Shown here: piece after piece, positions 8,754 through 15,834 of the stretch
Numbering within the stretch: position 1 is the stretch's first letter
Layout: each line of letters opens with the position of its first letter
NCBI GenBank assembly: GCA_038210415.1
Contig: JBBQWS010000024.1
Coordinates: 1-44,061, forward strand
DNA length: 44,061 bases
Direction: 5' to 3'
DNA from: JBBQWS01 sp038210415
GTDB taxonomy: Bacteria; Actinomycetota; Actinomycetes; Prado026
Notes under the pieces: model-generated
What the model was told of the DNA's origin: nothing
The model's database searches: none
Seen by the model: only the letters and a program-made list of their open reading frames with translations
Program-made: the position numbers and the translations under genes

Positions 8754-8791
8754 GATTCGATCTCGCACCGTGCCCCACGGCTTGTCTAGGT

Positions 8792-9106
8792 CTATGGCTT
8801 GCAGGTCCCGCCGCTGATGACGAAGAAGCCGGTTCGAGGTGGGGTTGCTTTGGCAACCTCGATGGACTCGTCGCCGTTGACGAACGTGAGCGGCTCTGCT
8901 TTGGAGACTGTCCACGAGGCCGGGTCGGTGCTGAATCCGTTGGGTGCGGTCGGTGCCCAGGCTTCGATGGCCTTGCGAGGCGTTGGTGCCACCGTTGTCC
9001 TCGAGCTGGTGGAGTTCTCGAAGTCCAGGCAGTTCGGGGTACAGCCGGTCAGACCAATCGCCAGGAGCGTCAGCAGCCACGTGGACCTAGGGCGCGCTTT
9101 GGTCAC
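8792..9106 (-). CDS. Small lipoprotein of unknown function
   Basis: A 104-aa product starting at GTG 9106 has a signal peptide (KARPRST, hydrophobic LLTLLAIG) and a lipobox LTGC near residue 19, so it should be anchored outside the membrane. The mature part is polar with no recognised domain; a few cysteines remain (TPNC directly after the lipobox, and GGTC near the end). It begins 5 bp after the stop of the thioredoxin-like gene and is probably co-transcribed with it. A longer in-frame start at 9199 would bury the signal sequence and is rejected. Confidence 0.65.
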   Translation of the reverse strand: MTKARPRSTWLLTLLAIGLTGCTPNCLDFENSTSSRTTVAPTPRKAIEAWAPTAPNGFSTDPASWTVSKAEPLTFVNGDESIEVAKATPPRTGFFVISGGTCKP

Positions 9107-9110
9107 GACG

Positions 9111-9449
9111 TCAGAGTGCCTGGTCGGACAGCCCGGGTGCGGTGCGGATCGCGTCGAGGAGTTGCACCACGGTGGGACCGCTGACGACATCGTCGCCATC
9201 GTGGAATACGCGACAGGCGAACGCGACCGGCTGCCCGGGTGGTGTGAAGGGATCGACCCCGTTTATCCGGATCATGGGTGAGCCGGTGAACCCGGTGCGC
9301 TCGGCGTGGGCCAACGTCGTGATGCGGCGAAGGTCGACGGGGGCTTCGGCATTGCCGGTGGCTTGGAGTGCCACCGACAGGCGGACGGCGATGATCTCCC
9401 AGTTCGGGCAGCCGTCGATGTAGAGCAGCTCGACGTGCGGTGCGACCAC
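9111..9449 (-). CDS. Thioredoxin-fold-like GCPNW protein
   Basis: The protein (112 aa from the GTG at 9449) carries VELLYIDGCPNWE at its start, then GFTGSPMIRINGVDPF and AFACRVF, the pattern of short actinobacterial thioredoxin-like proteins often found next to mercury or other metal genes. The CxxC is reduced to a single Cys in GCPNW, with a second Cys in ACRV. A paralogue with the same three motifs is encoded at 22873-23172. The substrate is unknown; a thiol or metal role is inferred from family and context. The start is uncertain: an upstream ATG would add about 18 residues without recognisable sequence. Confidence 0.7.
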   Translation of the reverse strand: MVAPHVELLYIDGCPNWEIIAVRLSVALQATGNAEAPVDLRRITTLAHAERTGFTGSPMIRINGVDPFTPPGQPVAFACRVFHDGDDVVSGPTVVQLLDAIRTAPGLSDQAL

Positions 9450-9575
9450 GCCCCCAACGGTAGTCGGTGCCGTCCCAGCCTGCCCGTGTCCTCTCATCGG
9501 CTGGTCAGAGGGGGGTTGCCGACACGTGCCCACGGACAGGTGGCATCCCACGAAGGAGGCCAACACCTTAGGTTG

Positions 9576-10520
9576 CTAGGCGAACTTGATCAGCGAGGCG
9601 ATCCCTACGACGAGGCAGTAGATCGCGAACGGGGTCAGGGTGCGTGTGGTGAACCATCGGGTGAGGAAGCGGACGCTGGCGAAGGCGGCGAGCCCGGCAG
9701 CGATCGCCCCGACGATGACCTGTCCGTGGATGCCGTCTCCGGCGGGTCCTGCCAGCGACGGGATCTTGAAGAGCCCGGCCGCCAGGATCACTGGGGTGGC
9801 GAGGAGGAAGGAGAACTTGAGGGCGTCCTCGTGGTCGAGGCCGCGAACTAGCCCTCCCACCATCGTGATCCCGGAGCGGGATACCCCGGCGAGGAGTGCG
9901 AAGGTTTGGAAGACGCCGATGACCGCGGCCTCGAGGTAGCCGAGGTTCTCCAGTGAGCGGCCGGTCCCACCGACCACTGCGTGGTGGCGTTCCTCGTGAG
10001 CGACTTGGGCCGGGGACTCGAGTTGGGCTTCGGCGGCGGCGCGGGCGTCGGCGCGGCGCCGGAGCCGTTCCCCGGCGAGCAGGATCACACCGTTGAGGGT
10101 GAGGAAGACTGCGGCTGCGGCGGGTTTGGCGAATAGGACTCGGAAGGTGTGCTCGAGGACCAGACCGGTGATGCCGACGGGGATCGTCGCGATCACGATC
10201 AACCACGCCAGTCGCTCGGTCGAGGTGGTGATAGAGCGGTTCTTGATGGTGGTGAACCAGGCGCCGATGATTGCGACCCAGTCCCGCCAGTAGAAGACGA
10301 GCAACGCGATCGCGGTCGCGACGTGGAGCGCGACGATGAAGGCGAGGTAGGGCGACTGGCTGGAGTCGTCCGTGCCGTACTGGGTGACCAGCGCCGCCCA
10401 GTCCCCGCCGAGCCACGCGGGCAGGAGAACGGAGTGACCCAGGCTCGAGATGGGGAACAGTTCGGTGATGCCTTGGAGGATGCCGATCACGATCGCCTGG
10501 AGGTAACTGATCTCGACCAT
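9576..10520 (-). CDS. uppP: Undecaprenyl-diphosphatase, BacA/UppP family
   Basis: The 314-aa integral membrane enzyme dephosphorylates undecaprenyl diphosphate to recycle the lipid carrier for peptidoglycan; extra copies raise bacitracin tolerance. The two family signatures are present: LQGITELFPISSLGH near residue 15 and AGVSRSGIT near 210. The second is close to the usual PGxSRSG and contains the catalytic Arg. About eight hydrophobic segments are seen, with a basic insert around residues 130-165. I start at the ATG at 10520 (MVEISYLQ), which matches the family N-terminus, not the open frame to 10565. It is probably an accessory copy carried by the element rather than the housekeeping gene. 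Confidence 0.93.
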   Translation of the reverse strand: MVEISYLQAIVIGILQGITELFPISSLGHSVLLPAWLGGDWAALVTQYGTDDSSQSPYLAFIVALHVATAIALLVFYWRDWVAIIGAWFTTIKNRSITTSTERLAWLIVIATIPVGITGLVLEHTFRVLFAKPAAAAVFLTLNGVILLAGERLRRRADARAAAEAQLESPAQVAHEERHHAVVGGTGRSLENLGYLEAAVIGVFQTFALLAGVSRSGITMVGGLVRGLDHEDALKFSFLLATPVILAAGLFKIPSLAGPAGDGIHGQVIVGAIAAGLAAFASVRFLTRWFTTRTLTPFAIYCLVVGIASLIKFA

Positions 10521-10604
10521 CGAACAAACTCCACGTGACGTCGATTGGGAATGAGTACCGGCCACAGCCTCCGGCTGACTGGCCCGAGTCCGTCAGAGTA
10601 GCCA

Positions 10605-10618
10605 GACCTCGAGAGGTC
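10605..10618 (-). terminator. Small hairpin downstream of 10634-10891
   Basis: GACCTC and GAGGTC form a 6-bp stem with a 2-base centre, 16 bp after the stop of the small membrane protein gene. There is no T-run, so termination is only a possibility. Confidence 0.25.
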
Positions 10619-10633
10619 CAGGTGCCGAGTCGG

Positions 10634-10891
10634 CTACGAGGATGGCGTCGAATCCGTCTTCGACCCGGTAGTCATCCATGCCCCGATGAACAGCACAACG
10701 CCGAGGCCGAGCGCGGCGATGCCGTGCTTGGTGTGTTTGGCGGCGTTGGCGGTGTCAGTACCGGGGAAGAAGGACGGCAGCGCGTTCGCGGGCTGGGTCC
10801 AGTACACGACCGCGATGCCCACACAGATCACGCCGAGGACGAGCAGAAGCCAGGTGAGCGCGGTGGGGCGGACGCCTGATGATGAGGCCAC
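10634..10891 (-). CDS. Small two-helix membrane protein
   Basis: An 85-aa protein from GTG 10891 has two hydrophobic segments (about residues 10-30, TWLLLVLGVICVGIAVVYW, and 58-76, GIAALGLGVVLFIGAW) separated by a loop with LPSFFPG and HTKHG. This pattern, with the central His-Lys-His-Gly, is common in uncharacterised actinobacterial proteins. The longer open frame to 10954 adds a polar segment without a ribosome site. It is divergent from the first COG4705 gene, sharing the 168-bp region that contains the CTCAGG box. Function unknown. Confidence 0.65.
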   Translation of the reverse strand: MASSSGVRPTALTWLLLVLGVICVGIAVVYWTQPANALPSFFPGTDTANAAKHTKHGIAALGLGVVLFIGAWMTTGSKTDSTPSS

Positions 10892-11019
10892 GGCCCCGAT
10901 GGTAGATGGACACGACGGCGACAAGGTCCGGACACCACAGGGATGCGGTCCCAAGCGTTGGTCCCATCGTGTGTCCCGTTCGACGTGCGCCAGGCGATGT
11001 CGCGCCGGGTGGGTCAGGG

Positions 11020-11052
11020 CTCAGGCCCGGCTCAGGTGGGCTTGCGTACCGT
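11020..11052 (+). promoter_or_regulatory. CTCAGG direct-repeat box and promoter of first COG4705 gene
   Basis: CTCAGG occurs at 11020-11025 and 11031-11036, one helical turn apart, and TACCGT (a possible -10) at 11047-11052, 16 bp after the start of the second repeat. The same layout recurs at 14134-14166. Transcription would start at about 11059, on the ATG at 11060, giving a leaderless message. The direct repeat with an 11-bp period is the typical target of an OmpR/PhoB regulator. Confidence 0.7.
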
Positions 11053-11059
11053 CGGTGTC

Positions 11060-11977
11060 ATGACGTCCCTCACCCAGTCTCCTCATCGACTTGATCATCA
11101 CCACATGCTCAGCAAGGTGCCGGAGGTCACAGCGGTCTTCTGGGTCATCAAGGTGCTGTGCACGACTGTCGGTGAGACCTTCGCAGACCTGCTCAATGAC
11201 AAGCTCGGTCTTGGGCTCACGATGACGACCTACATCATGGGCACGTTCCTGATCGTGTTCCTCATCGCGCAGTTCACGCTGACGCGCTACGTGCCGGCGG
11301 TCTACTGGGTCACGGTCGTGCTGCTCAGCGTCGTCGGCACCCTGATCACGGACAACTTGACCGACAACTTCGGGGTTCCGCTGGTCACGACGACGATCGT
11401 GTTCTCCGCCATCCTGGCCGTGGTGTTCAGCGTCTGGTACGCGGTCGAGAAGACGCTGTCGATCCACAGCATCACCACGGTGCGCCGTGAGGTCTTCTAC
11501 TGGCTCGCGGTGCTGTTCACCTTCGCGCTGGGGACCGCGGCAGGCGACCTGATCTCGGAGAAGCTGGCCCTGGGCTACTTCTGGACCACGATGCTATTCG
11601 CCACGCTGATCGCCGCCATCGCTCTCGCGCACTGGAAGCTCGGCCTCAACGCCGTGTTCGCGTTCTGGTCGGCGTACATCCTCACCCGGCCGCTGGGGGC
11701 GTCGATCGGGGATCTGCTCGGGCAGCACCACGCGGACGGCGGGCTGGGGATCGGCAAGCTGAAGACCAGCGTGGTGTTCCTGCTGGCGATCGCGGCCCTC
11801 ATCGGCTATCTCACCCGAACGCGCATCGACGTGGCGCGGTCCGACGCACAGCAGGTTCTGGGCGCCGAGCTCACGGCCCCGGCCGGGGGTGACGCCCCCA
11901 GCACGAACCAGGCCGACCTCACCCGCAACGACGACCCGGACGACGACCTCATGCTCGCGGGCGAGCACTCGGCCTGA
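11060..11977 (+). CDS. COG4705-type multi-pass membrane protein, copy 1
   Basis: The 305-aa protein starts with a short His-rich stretch (LDHHHMLSKVPEVTAVFWVIKVL) and then has about eight membrane segments in internal repeats, with recurring GT..GD or GE..AD motifs: CTTVGETFADLL, LGTAAGDLI, RPLGASIGDLL. This is the conserved pattern of COG4705 membrane-anchored proteins, whose function is not established. The C-terminal 50 residues are cytoplasmic and acidic. It is the first gene of a cassette: COG4705, response regulator, kinase, COG4705, all on the plus strand. The second copy at 14222-15076 is a clear paralogue. The acidic residues buried in each repeat suggest ion handling, which is inference. 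Confidence 0.85.
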   Translation: MTSLTQSPHRLDHHHMLSKVPEVTAVFWVIKVLCTTVGETFADLLNDKLGLGLTMTTYIMGTFLIVFLIAQFTLTRYVPAVYWVTVVLLSVVGTLITDNLTDNFGVPLVTTTIVFSAILAVVFSVWYAVEKTLSIHSITTVRREVFYWLAVLFTFALGTAAGDLISEKLALGYFWTTMLFATLIAAIALAHWKLGLNAVFAFWSAYILTRPLGASIGDLLGQHHADGGLGIGKLKTSVVFLLAIAALIGYLTRTRIDVARSDAQQVLGAELTAPAGGDAPSTNQADLTRNDDPDDDLMLAGEHSA

Positions 11978-11988
11978 CCGTTGCGGGT

Positions 11989-12026
11989 GCAGGGGTGGCT
12001 CGACCGGGACCGTCGGCCACCCCTGC
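11989..12026 (+). terminator. Long hairpin between COG4705 gene and response regulator
   Basis: GCAGGGGTGGC (11989-11999) and GCCACCCCTGC (12016-12026) are perfect 11-bp arms; CGAC/GTCG extend the stem inward past one bulged base. It lies 11 bp after the stop codon and 6 bp before the ATG of the regulator. It could terminate or attenuate readthrough, or mask ribosome access to the regulator start. No T-run follows. Confidence 0.6.
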
Positions 12027-12032
12027 GCCACC

Positions 12033-12749
12033 ATGGGCACCATGACATCGTTCACGCCTGACTCCGACGACAGCCCGGTCTCGGGTCTGGGCCGGAGGGT
12101 CCTCGTCGTCGAGGACGAGGTCCGCCTGGCCCGGCTGCTCGGCGAGGCGTTACGCCGCGCGGGTTACGCCGTCGACCTTGCGCACGACGGTGTGAGCGGG
12201 CTCTCGCTCGCGAAGGCCGGCGGCCATGATGTCGTCATCCTCGACATCATGCTGCCGGGGTTGTCCGGCTACCGCGTCCTCCAGGCGCTGAGGGCCGACG
12301 GTCATGACGTTCCGGTGGTCATGCTCACGGCCAAGGATGGCGAGTACGACGAGCTGGACGCTCTCGAGCTCGGCGCGGACGACTATGTCACCAAACCGTT
12401 CAGCACTCGGGTTCTCCTGGCCCGGCTGTCGAACCTGGTGCGTCGGCGACCGTCGTCGCACCTGCAGACGTTGGGCCGCCTCAAACTCGACTCCGAGCAA
12501 CACCGTGTCTGGATCGGCGAGAACGAGCTCACGTTGTCTGCCCGCGAGTTCGCGGTGCTGGCGTACTTGATGAGCAGCTCGGGACGGGCCGTCTCGAAGC
12601 AGGAACTGCTCGACGAGGTGTGGCAGGAGCCGTACGGTCCCGCGAACCTTGTCGAGGTGTGCATGGTCGGGCTTCGCCGCAAGCTCGGTTCCGGCGTTGT
12701 GGAGACGGTGCGCAACGTCGGGTACCGCATCACCTCGGACGACCAGTGA
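12033..12749 (+). CDS. OmpR/PhoB-family response regulator (system 1)
   Basis: A 238-aa regulator (from ATG 12033; a second ATG at 12042 is equally possible) with a receiver domain, acidic pair ED near residue 28, phospho-acceptor Asp71 in VVILDIMLP, Thr in MLTAKDG and Lys in VTKPFS, then a winged-helix DNA-binding domain (about 145-238) ending VETVRNVGYRI. It overlaps the kinase by 3 bp. It would bind direct repeats with an 11-bp period; CTCAGG-N5-CTCAGG boxes before both flanking COG4705 genes are the obvious candidates. It is closely related to the regulator at 27137-27832. Confidence 0.93.
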   Translation: MGTMTSFTPDSDDSPVSGLGRRVLVVEDEVRLARLLGEALRRAGYAVDLAHDGVSGLSLAKAGGHDVVILDIMLPGLSGYRVLQALRADGHDVPVVMLTAKDGEYDELDALELGADDYVTKPFSTRVLLARLSNLVRRRPSSHLQTLGRLKLDSEQHRVWIGENELTLSAREFAVLAYLMSSSGRAVSKQELLDEVWQEPYGPANLVEVCMVGLRRKLGSGVVETVRNVGYRITSDDQ

Positions 12750-14116
12750 CGAACCGGGGACCCCGCTCGCTGCGAGCCCGCGCCGTCATCTCGGCGGGCC
12801 TCGCGGTGTTCGTCGGCGGCCTGTTGGTGGCCGCCGTCGCGGTCATCACCGTGACCGGTGCCGCAACTCGTTCGCTGGACGACACCTTGCACTCGAGCGC
12901 CAACGACGTCATCGCCCAGCTGCGGACGAACCCACCCAAGTCCGGGGACCCGATCTCGCTGGCCTCCCTCAACCCGCGCGATCCGGTCGTCGTGCAGGTC
13001 GTCGACGAGCACGGCACCCCCATCGCGACGACGCCCGGCGTCAGCGCCGAGGCACGGATCTGCCCGACAACCACTTCGGGGTCCCGCGAAGCGCAGACGG
13101 TCGAGTTCACCTGGCCCGATCTGACCGGGACCTTCCGGGTCCTCTCGGTCCCTCTGCGGGTGGGCGGACAGTCGCTGCAGGTATGCGCAGCGCGCAGCGA
13201 CATCCCGGTGGAGAGCACCCGTGACAGCGTGCTGGTCGTGCTCGCGGTCACGATCCCGATCATCACCGCACTTGTGTGCCTGCTGGTGGCTCGACAGGTC
13301 GGACGCGCCCTCCACGCGGTGTCCGGCCTGACCGACGAGGCCGAGCGCCTGCGCACCCTCGACGAGGGCCGCCTTGCGGTCCCTGCGACCGGGGACGAGG
13401 TCGCAGATCTCGCCGTCACCCTGAACACCCTGCTCGACCGGTTACACGAGCAGTCCACCGCGACCCGGCAGTTCGTCGCCGACGCCGGCCACGAACTGCG
13501 AACACCGTTGACTTCGTTGCGGATCGCGCTCGAGCTCGGGCAGGACGAACCGCTCGGCGACGACGGATGGACAGACGACGCGCTCCTCGACGTGGACCGG
13601 CTCACCACCCTCGTCGACGACCTCCTCGTCCTGGCCCGCGCCGACAGCGGTGAAGATCTGCACCCGGTGGCGCTGGTCGTCCCCGACGCCGTGCAGAACG
13701 AGGTCGCCCGCGCTTTGCGCCTGCGGGAAGGCATCACCGTGACGTGCACGGGGCAGGAGACCCTCCGGGCTGACCCTCGGGGACTGCGACGGGCGGTCGG
13801 TAACCTGCTCACCAACGCGGTCCAGCACGCCGACACCCGCGTGAACCTCGCCTGCTCACGCGAGGGCGACTGGGTGGTGCTCGAGGTGACCGACGACGGT
13901 CCGGGCATCCCCGCCGACCAGGCGCACCGCGTGTTCGAGCGCTTCGTTCGCCTCGATCCCAGCCGCTCCCGAGATGACGGCGGCAGCGGTCTCGGGCTGG
14001 CGATCGTGGCCGCGTTCGCCCAACAGTGCCACGGCGACGTGACAGCGTCCGCGGGACCCGGGGGAAGGTTCCTCCTACGCCTCCCCGCGGGGGCGCCTCT
14101 CACGCGCGGCACCTGA
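12746..14116 (+). CDS. Sensor histidine kinase (system 1)
   Basis: The kinase (456 aa) starts at GTG 12746, overlapping the regulator stop as GTGA. It has a membrane helix at about residues 12-36, an extracytoplasmic sensor domain of some 130 residues, a second helix near 165-188, HAMP, the H-box GHELRTPLTSLR (His near 249), N-box NLLTNAVQHAD and G-boxes DDGPGIP and GSGLGLAIV. All catalytic elements are intact. The sensor domain has two cysteines (ICPTT and QVCAAR) that could form a disulfide. The signal is unknown; the flanking COG4705 proteins are the likely outputs or accessory sensors. Confidence 0.93.
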   Translation: MTNRGPRSLRARAVISAGLAVFVGGLLVAAVAVITVTGAATRSLDDTLHSSANDVIAQLRTNPPKSGDPISLASLNPRDPVVVQVVDEHGTPIATTPGVSAEARICPTTTSGSREAQTVEFTWPDLTGTFRVLSVPLRVGGQSLQVCAARSDIPVESTRDSVLVVLAVTIPIITALVCLLVARQVGRALHAVSGLTDEAERLRTLDEGRLAVPATGDEVADLAVTLNTLLDRLHEQSTATRQFVADAGHELRTPLTSLRIALELGQDEPLGDDGWTDDALLDVDRLTTLVDDLLVLARADSGEDLHPVALVVPDAVQNEVARALRLREGITVTCTGQETLRADPRGLRRAVGNLLTNAVQHADTRVNLACSREGDWVVLEVTDDGPGIPADQAHRVFERFVRLDPSRSRDDGGSGLGLAIVAAFAQQCHGDVTASAGPGGRFLLRLPAGAPLTRGT

Positions 14117-14133
14117 GTTCGGTGGCCGACGAC

Positions 14134-14166
14134 CTCAGGTACCGCTCAGGCGGGTGGGACTACCGT
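14134..14166 (+). promoter_or_regulatory. CTCAGG direct-repeat box and promoter of second COG4705 gene
   Basis: CTCAGG at 14134-14139 and 14145-14150 (11-bp period) is followed by TACCGT at 14161-14166. Repeat period and distance to TACCGT are identical to 11020-11052. The first repeat also forms a 7-bp inverted repeat with ACCTGAG at 14111-14117, which overlaps the kinase stop. Transcription would begin near 14173, leaving a leader of about 50 bases before GTG 14222. Confidence 0.7.
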
Positions 14167-14221
14167 GCGCAGAGACCGGGGCACCGGCGTGTGGAGACCG
14201 ACCAGAGTCCGGGGAGACCGT

Positions 14222-15076
14222 GTGAGGCAGGACCGCTCGAGGGTCCCGTTCGGCTTCCTCGACCCCGACGCACCGACCCCGCCCGAGGACTCCGTGCCCG
14301 GAGAGCACGACCCCGTGCCCCGACACGCCCTGAGCAAGGTGCCTGAGATCACGGCGTTCTTCTGGATCATCAAGATCCTCACCACCGGGATGGGGGAAAC
14401 CGCGTCGGACTTCCTCGCCCACACCATCGGCCCGCTGGTGTCCGTGCCCCTCGGGTTCGTCGGTTTCGCGGTCGCGTTCGTGATCCAGATGCGCTCGCGC
14501 ACCTACATCGCGTGGAAGTACTGGCTTGCCGTCGCCATGGTCAGCGTGTTCGGCACGATGGCCGCCGACATCCTCCACGTCGGCATCGGCATCCCCTACA
14601 TCGTGTCCACCACGGTCTTCGCGATCACGCTCGCCGTGATCTTCTGGCAGTGGCGGGCTCGCGAGGGCACCCTGTCGATCCACAGCATCCATACCAAGCC
14701 CCGCGAACTCTTCTACTGGGCCACCGTGCTCACCACGTTCGCACTCGGCACCGCAGCCGGCGACATGACCGCGGTCACCTTCGGCTGGGGCTACCTCACC
14801 TCAGGCATCATCTTCGCCATCCTGTTCGCGATCCCGTTGGTTGCCCAGTCACGTTTCGGAGCACCGGAGGTCGCGACATTCTGGACCGCCTACATCATCA
14901 CCCGGCCCCTCGGGGCGTCCTTCGCCGATTGGCTCGCCCTCCCACCGGCCCGAGGCGGCATCGGCCTCGGCACCGGCACGGTCACCATCGTGTGGGGTGT
15001 GGCGATCGCCGGTCTCGTGTCGTTCCTGGCCTTCACCCGTCGCGACATCGAGGCCGACGCACCTCTGCTCGGTTAG
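14222..15076 (+). CDS. COG4705-type multi-pass membrane protein, copy 2
   Basis: A 284-aa paralogue of 11060-11977: LSKVPEITAFFWIIKILTTG near residue 36, LGTAAGDMTAV, RPLGASFADWL, about eight membrane segments, and the central GTLSIHSIHT matching TLSIHSITT in copy 1. I chose GTG 14222 because GGGGAG stands five bases upstream and because a GTG at 14165 would lie inside the predicted -10. It lacks the long acidic tail of copy 1. Having two diverged copies under the same type of promoter box suggests the two proteins form a heteromer or respond at different thresholds (inference). It converges on the minus-strand gene at 15073, overlapping by 4 bp. Confidence 0.85.
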   Translation: MRQDRSRVPFGFLDPDAPTPPEDSVPGEHDPVPRHALSKVPEITAFFWIIKILTTGMGETASDFLAHTIGPLVSVPLGFVGFAVAFVIQMRSRTYIAWKYWLAVAMVSVFGTMAADILHVGIGIPYIVSTTVFAITLAVIFWQWRAREGTLSIHSIHTKPRELFYWATVLTTFALGTAAGDMTAVTFGWGYLTSGIIFAILFAIPLVAQSRFGAPEVATFWTAYIITRPLGASFADWLALPPARGGIGLGTGTVTIVWGVAIAGLVSFLAFTRRDIEADAPLLG

Positions 15077-15576
15077 CTGATCCGTGCAGAGAAGTCGCCA
15101 CGGCCGACCCGGTCGGGCCGGTTCGACGGTGGGGCACCGAGGGCCTCGGCGGGCCGGGCGCGTCGCGTGTCAGCCTGCTCGACGATCACCAGGCCCGGGA
15201 TCGCGACGTCCATCCACGTCTGCGCGGCGGCCGTGTTGCCATCGAAGAGCACCTTGACCGTTGACCCGTCGATCGGCACGGACAGGCCCGTGATGTCCTC
15301 GCACCCCGGCAGGTCCCACACCCGATCTCGCGCAGACTCCAGGTCGATGCGGGTGTGAGCGGCGTCCTCGAACATGACGCGGGCGGGCGGCCGCACGAGC
15401 TCATGGACCCGCCGGTCGAACGCCGGGTCCGGGACCCGGTAGATGACCACCGCGAGTCGTCGGTAGTCGAGGCGGAGGCCCGCATAACTGCGTCGCCCGT
15501 CGGCCAGCCCGAACGTTCGGAGCGTGTCGGCGGTGCTCTCAAGCGCCGCGGCGAGGTCGGTGGGGGCGGCGTCCAT
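15073..15576 (-). CDS. Hypothetical protein following a histidine kinase gene; N-terminus unclear
   Basis: From the ATG at 15576 this gives 167 aa with good coding character (for example DLESARDRVWDLPGCEDITG and PGLVIVEQADTR), but no domain I recognise. The frame is open back to a GTG at 15825, next to the kinase stop. Upstream, however, pieces that look coding fall in different frames: a coupled ATG overlapping the kinase stop (MIRMRVSPLAE), and a lipobox-like LTGCSVNPAHQATT ending in a stop near 15627. The gene may originally have been a lipoprotein of the kinase operon that has suffered frameshifts, or the sequence has indel errors. The downstream part alone is secure. Confidence 0.5.
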   Translation of the reverse strand: MDAAPTDLAAALESTADTLRTFGLADGRRSYAGLRLDYRRLAVVIYRVPDPAFDRRVHELVRPPARVMFEDAAHTRIDLESARDRVWDLPGCEDITGLSVPIDGSTVKVLFDGNTAAAQTWMDVAIPGLVIVEQADTRRARPAEALGAPPSNRPDRVGRGDFSARIS

Positions 15577-15834
15577 TCGACGATGATGTCGCGCACGACG
15601 GGCTGGATGAACTGCCGGGACGACACTCACACCGACCGCACATCCGTGGGCCGCAGCGCGGCCGCGGGACGAGAGGACAGGACCCCCGGTGCGCCGGCTG
15701 TGGTCGCCTGGTGCGCGGGGTTCACCGAGCAACCGGTCAAGCAGCGCCGCCGATGCTCCGGGGGAGGCGTCCAGTGCTCCCGCGGCCACACGAGGTGCAC
15801 ACCGACTCGGCGAGAGGCGATACACGCATACGGA
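15577..15834 (-). other. Possible decayed 5' part of the preceding gene
   Basis: All three minus frames hold fragments with coding appearance but none joins a start to the downstream gene without a frame change. The ATG at 15838-15836 overlaps the kinase TGA as ATGA, which argues that a coupled gene began here. LTGC at about 15738-15727 could be a lipobox. I cannot fix the original reading. Confidence 0.3.

Noticed and set aside
9568..10527. Arg-rich 319-aa frame overlapping uppP
   Set aside because: It is uppP read one frame off; the alternative has both phosphatase signatures.
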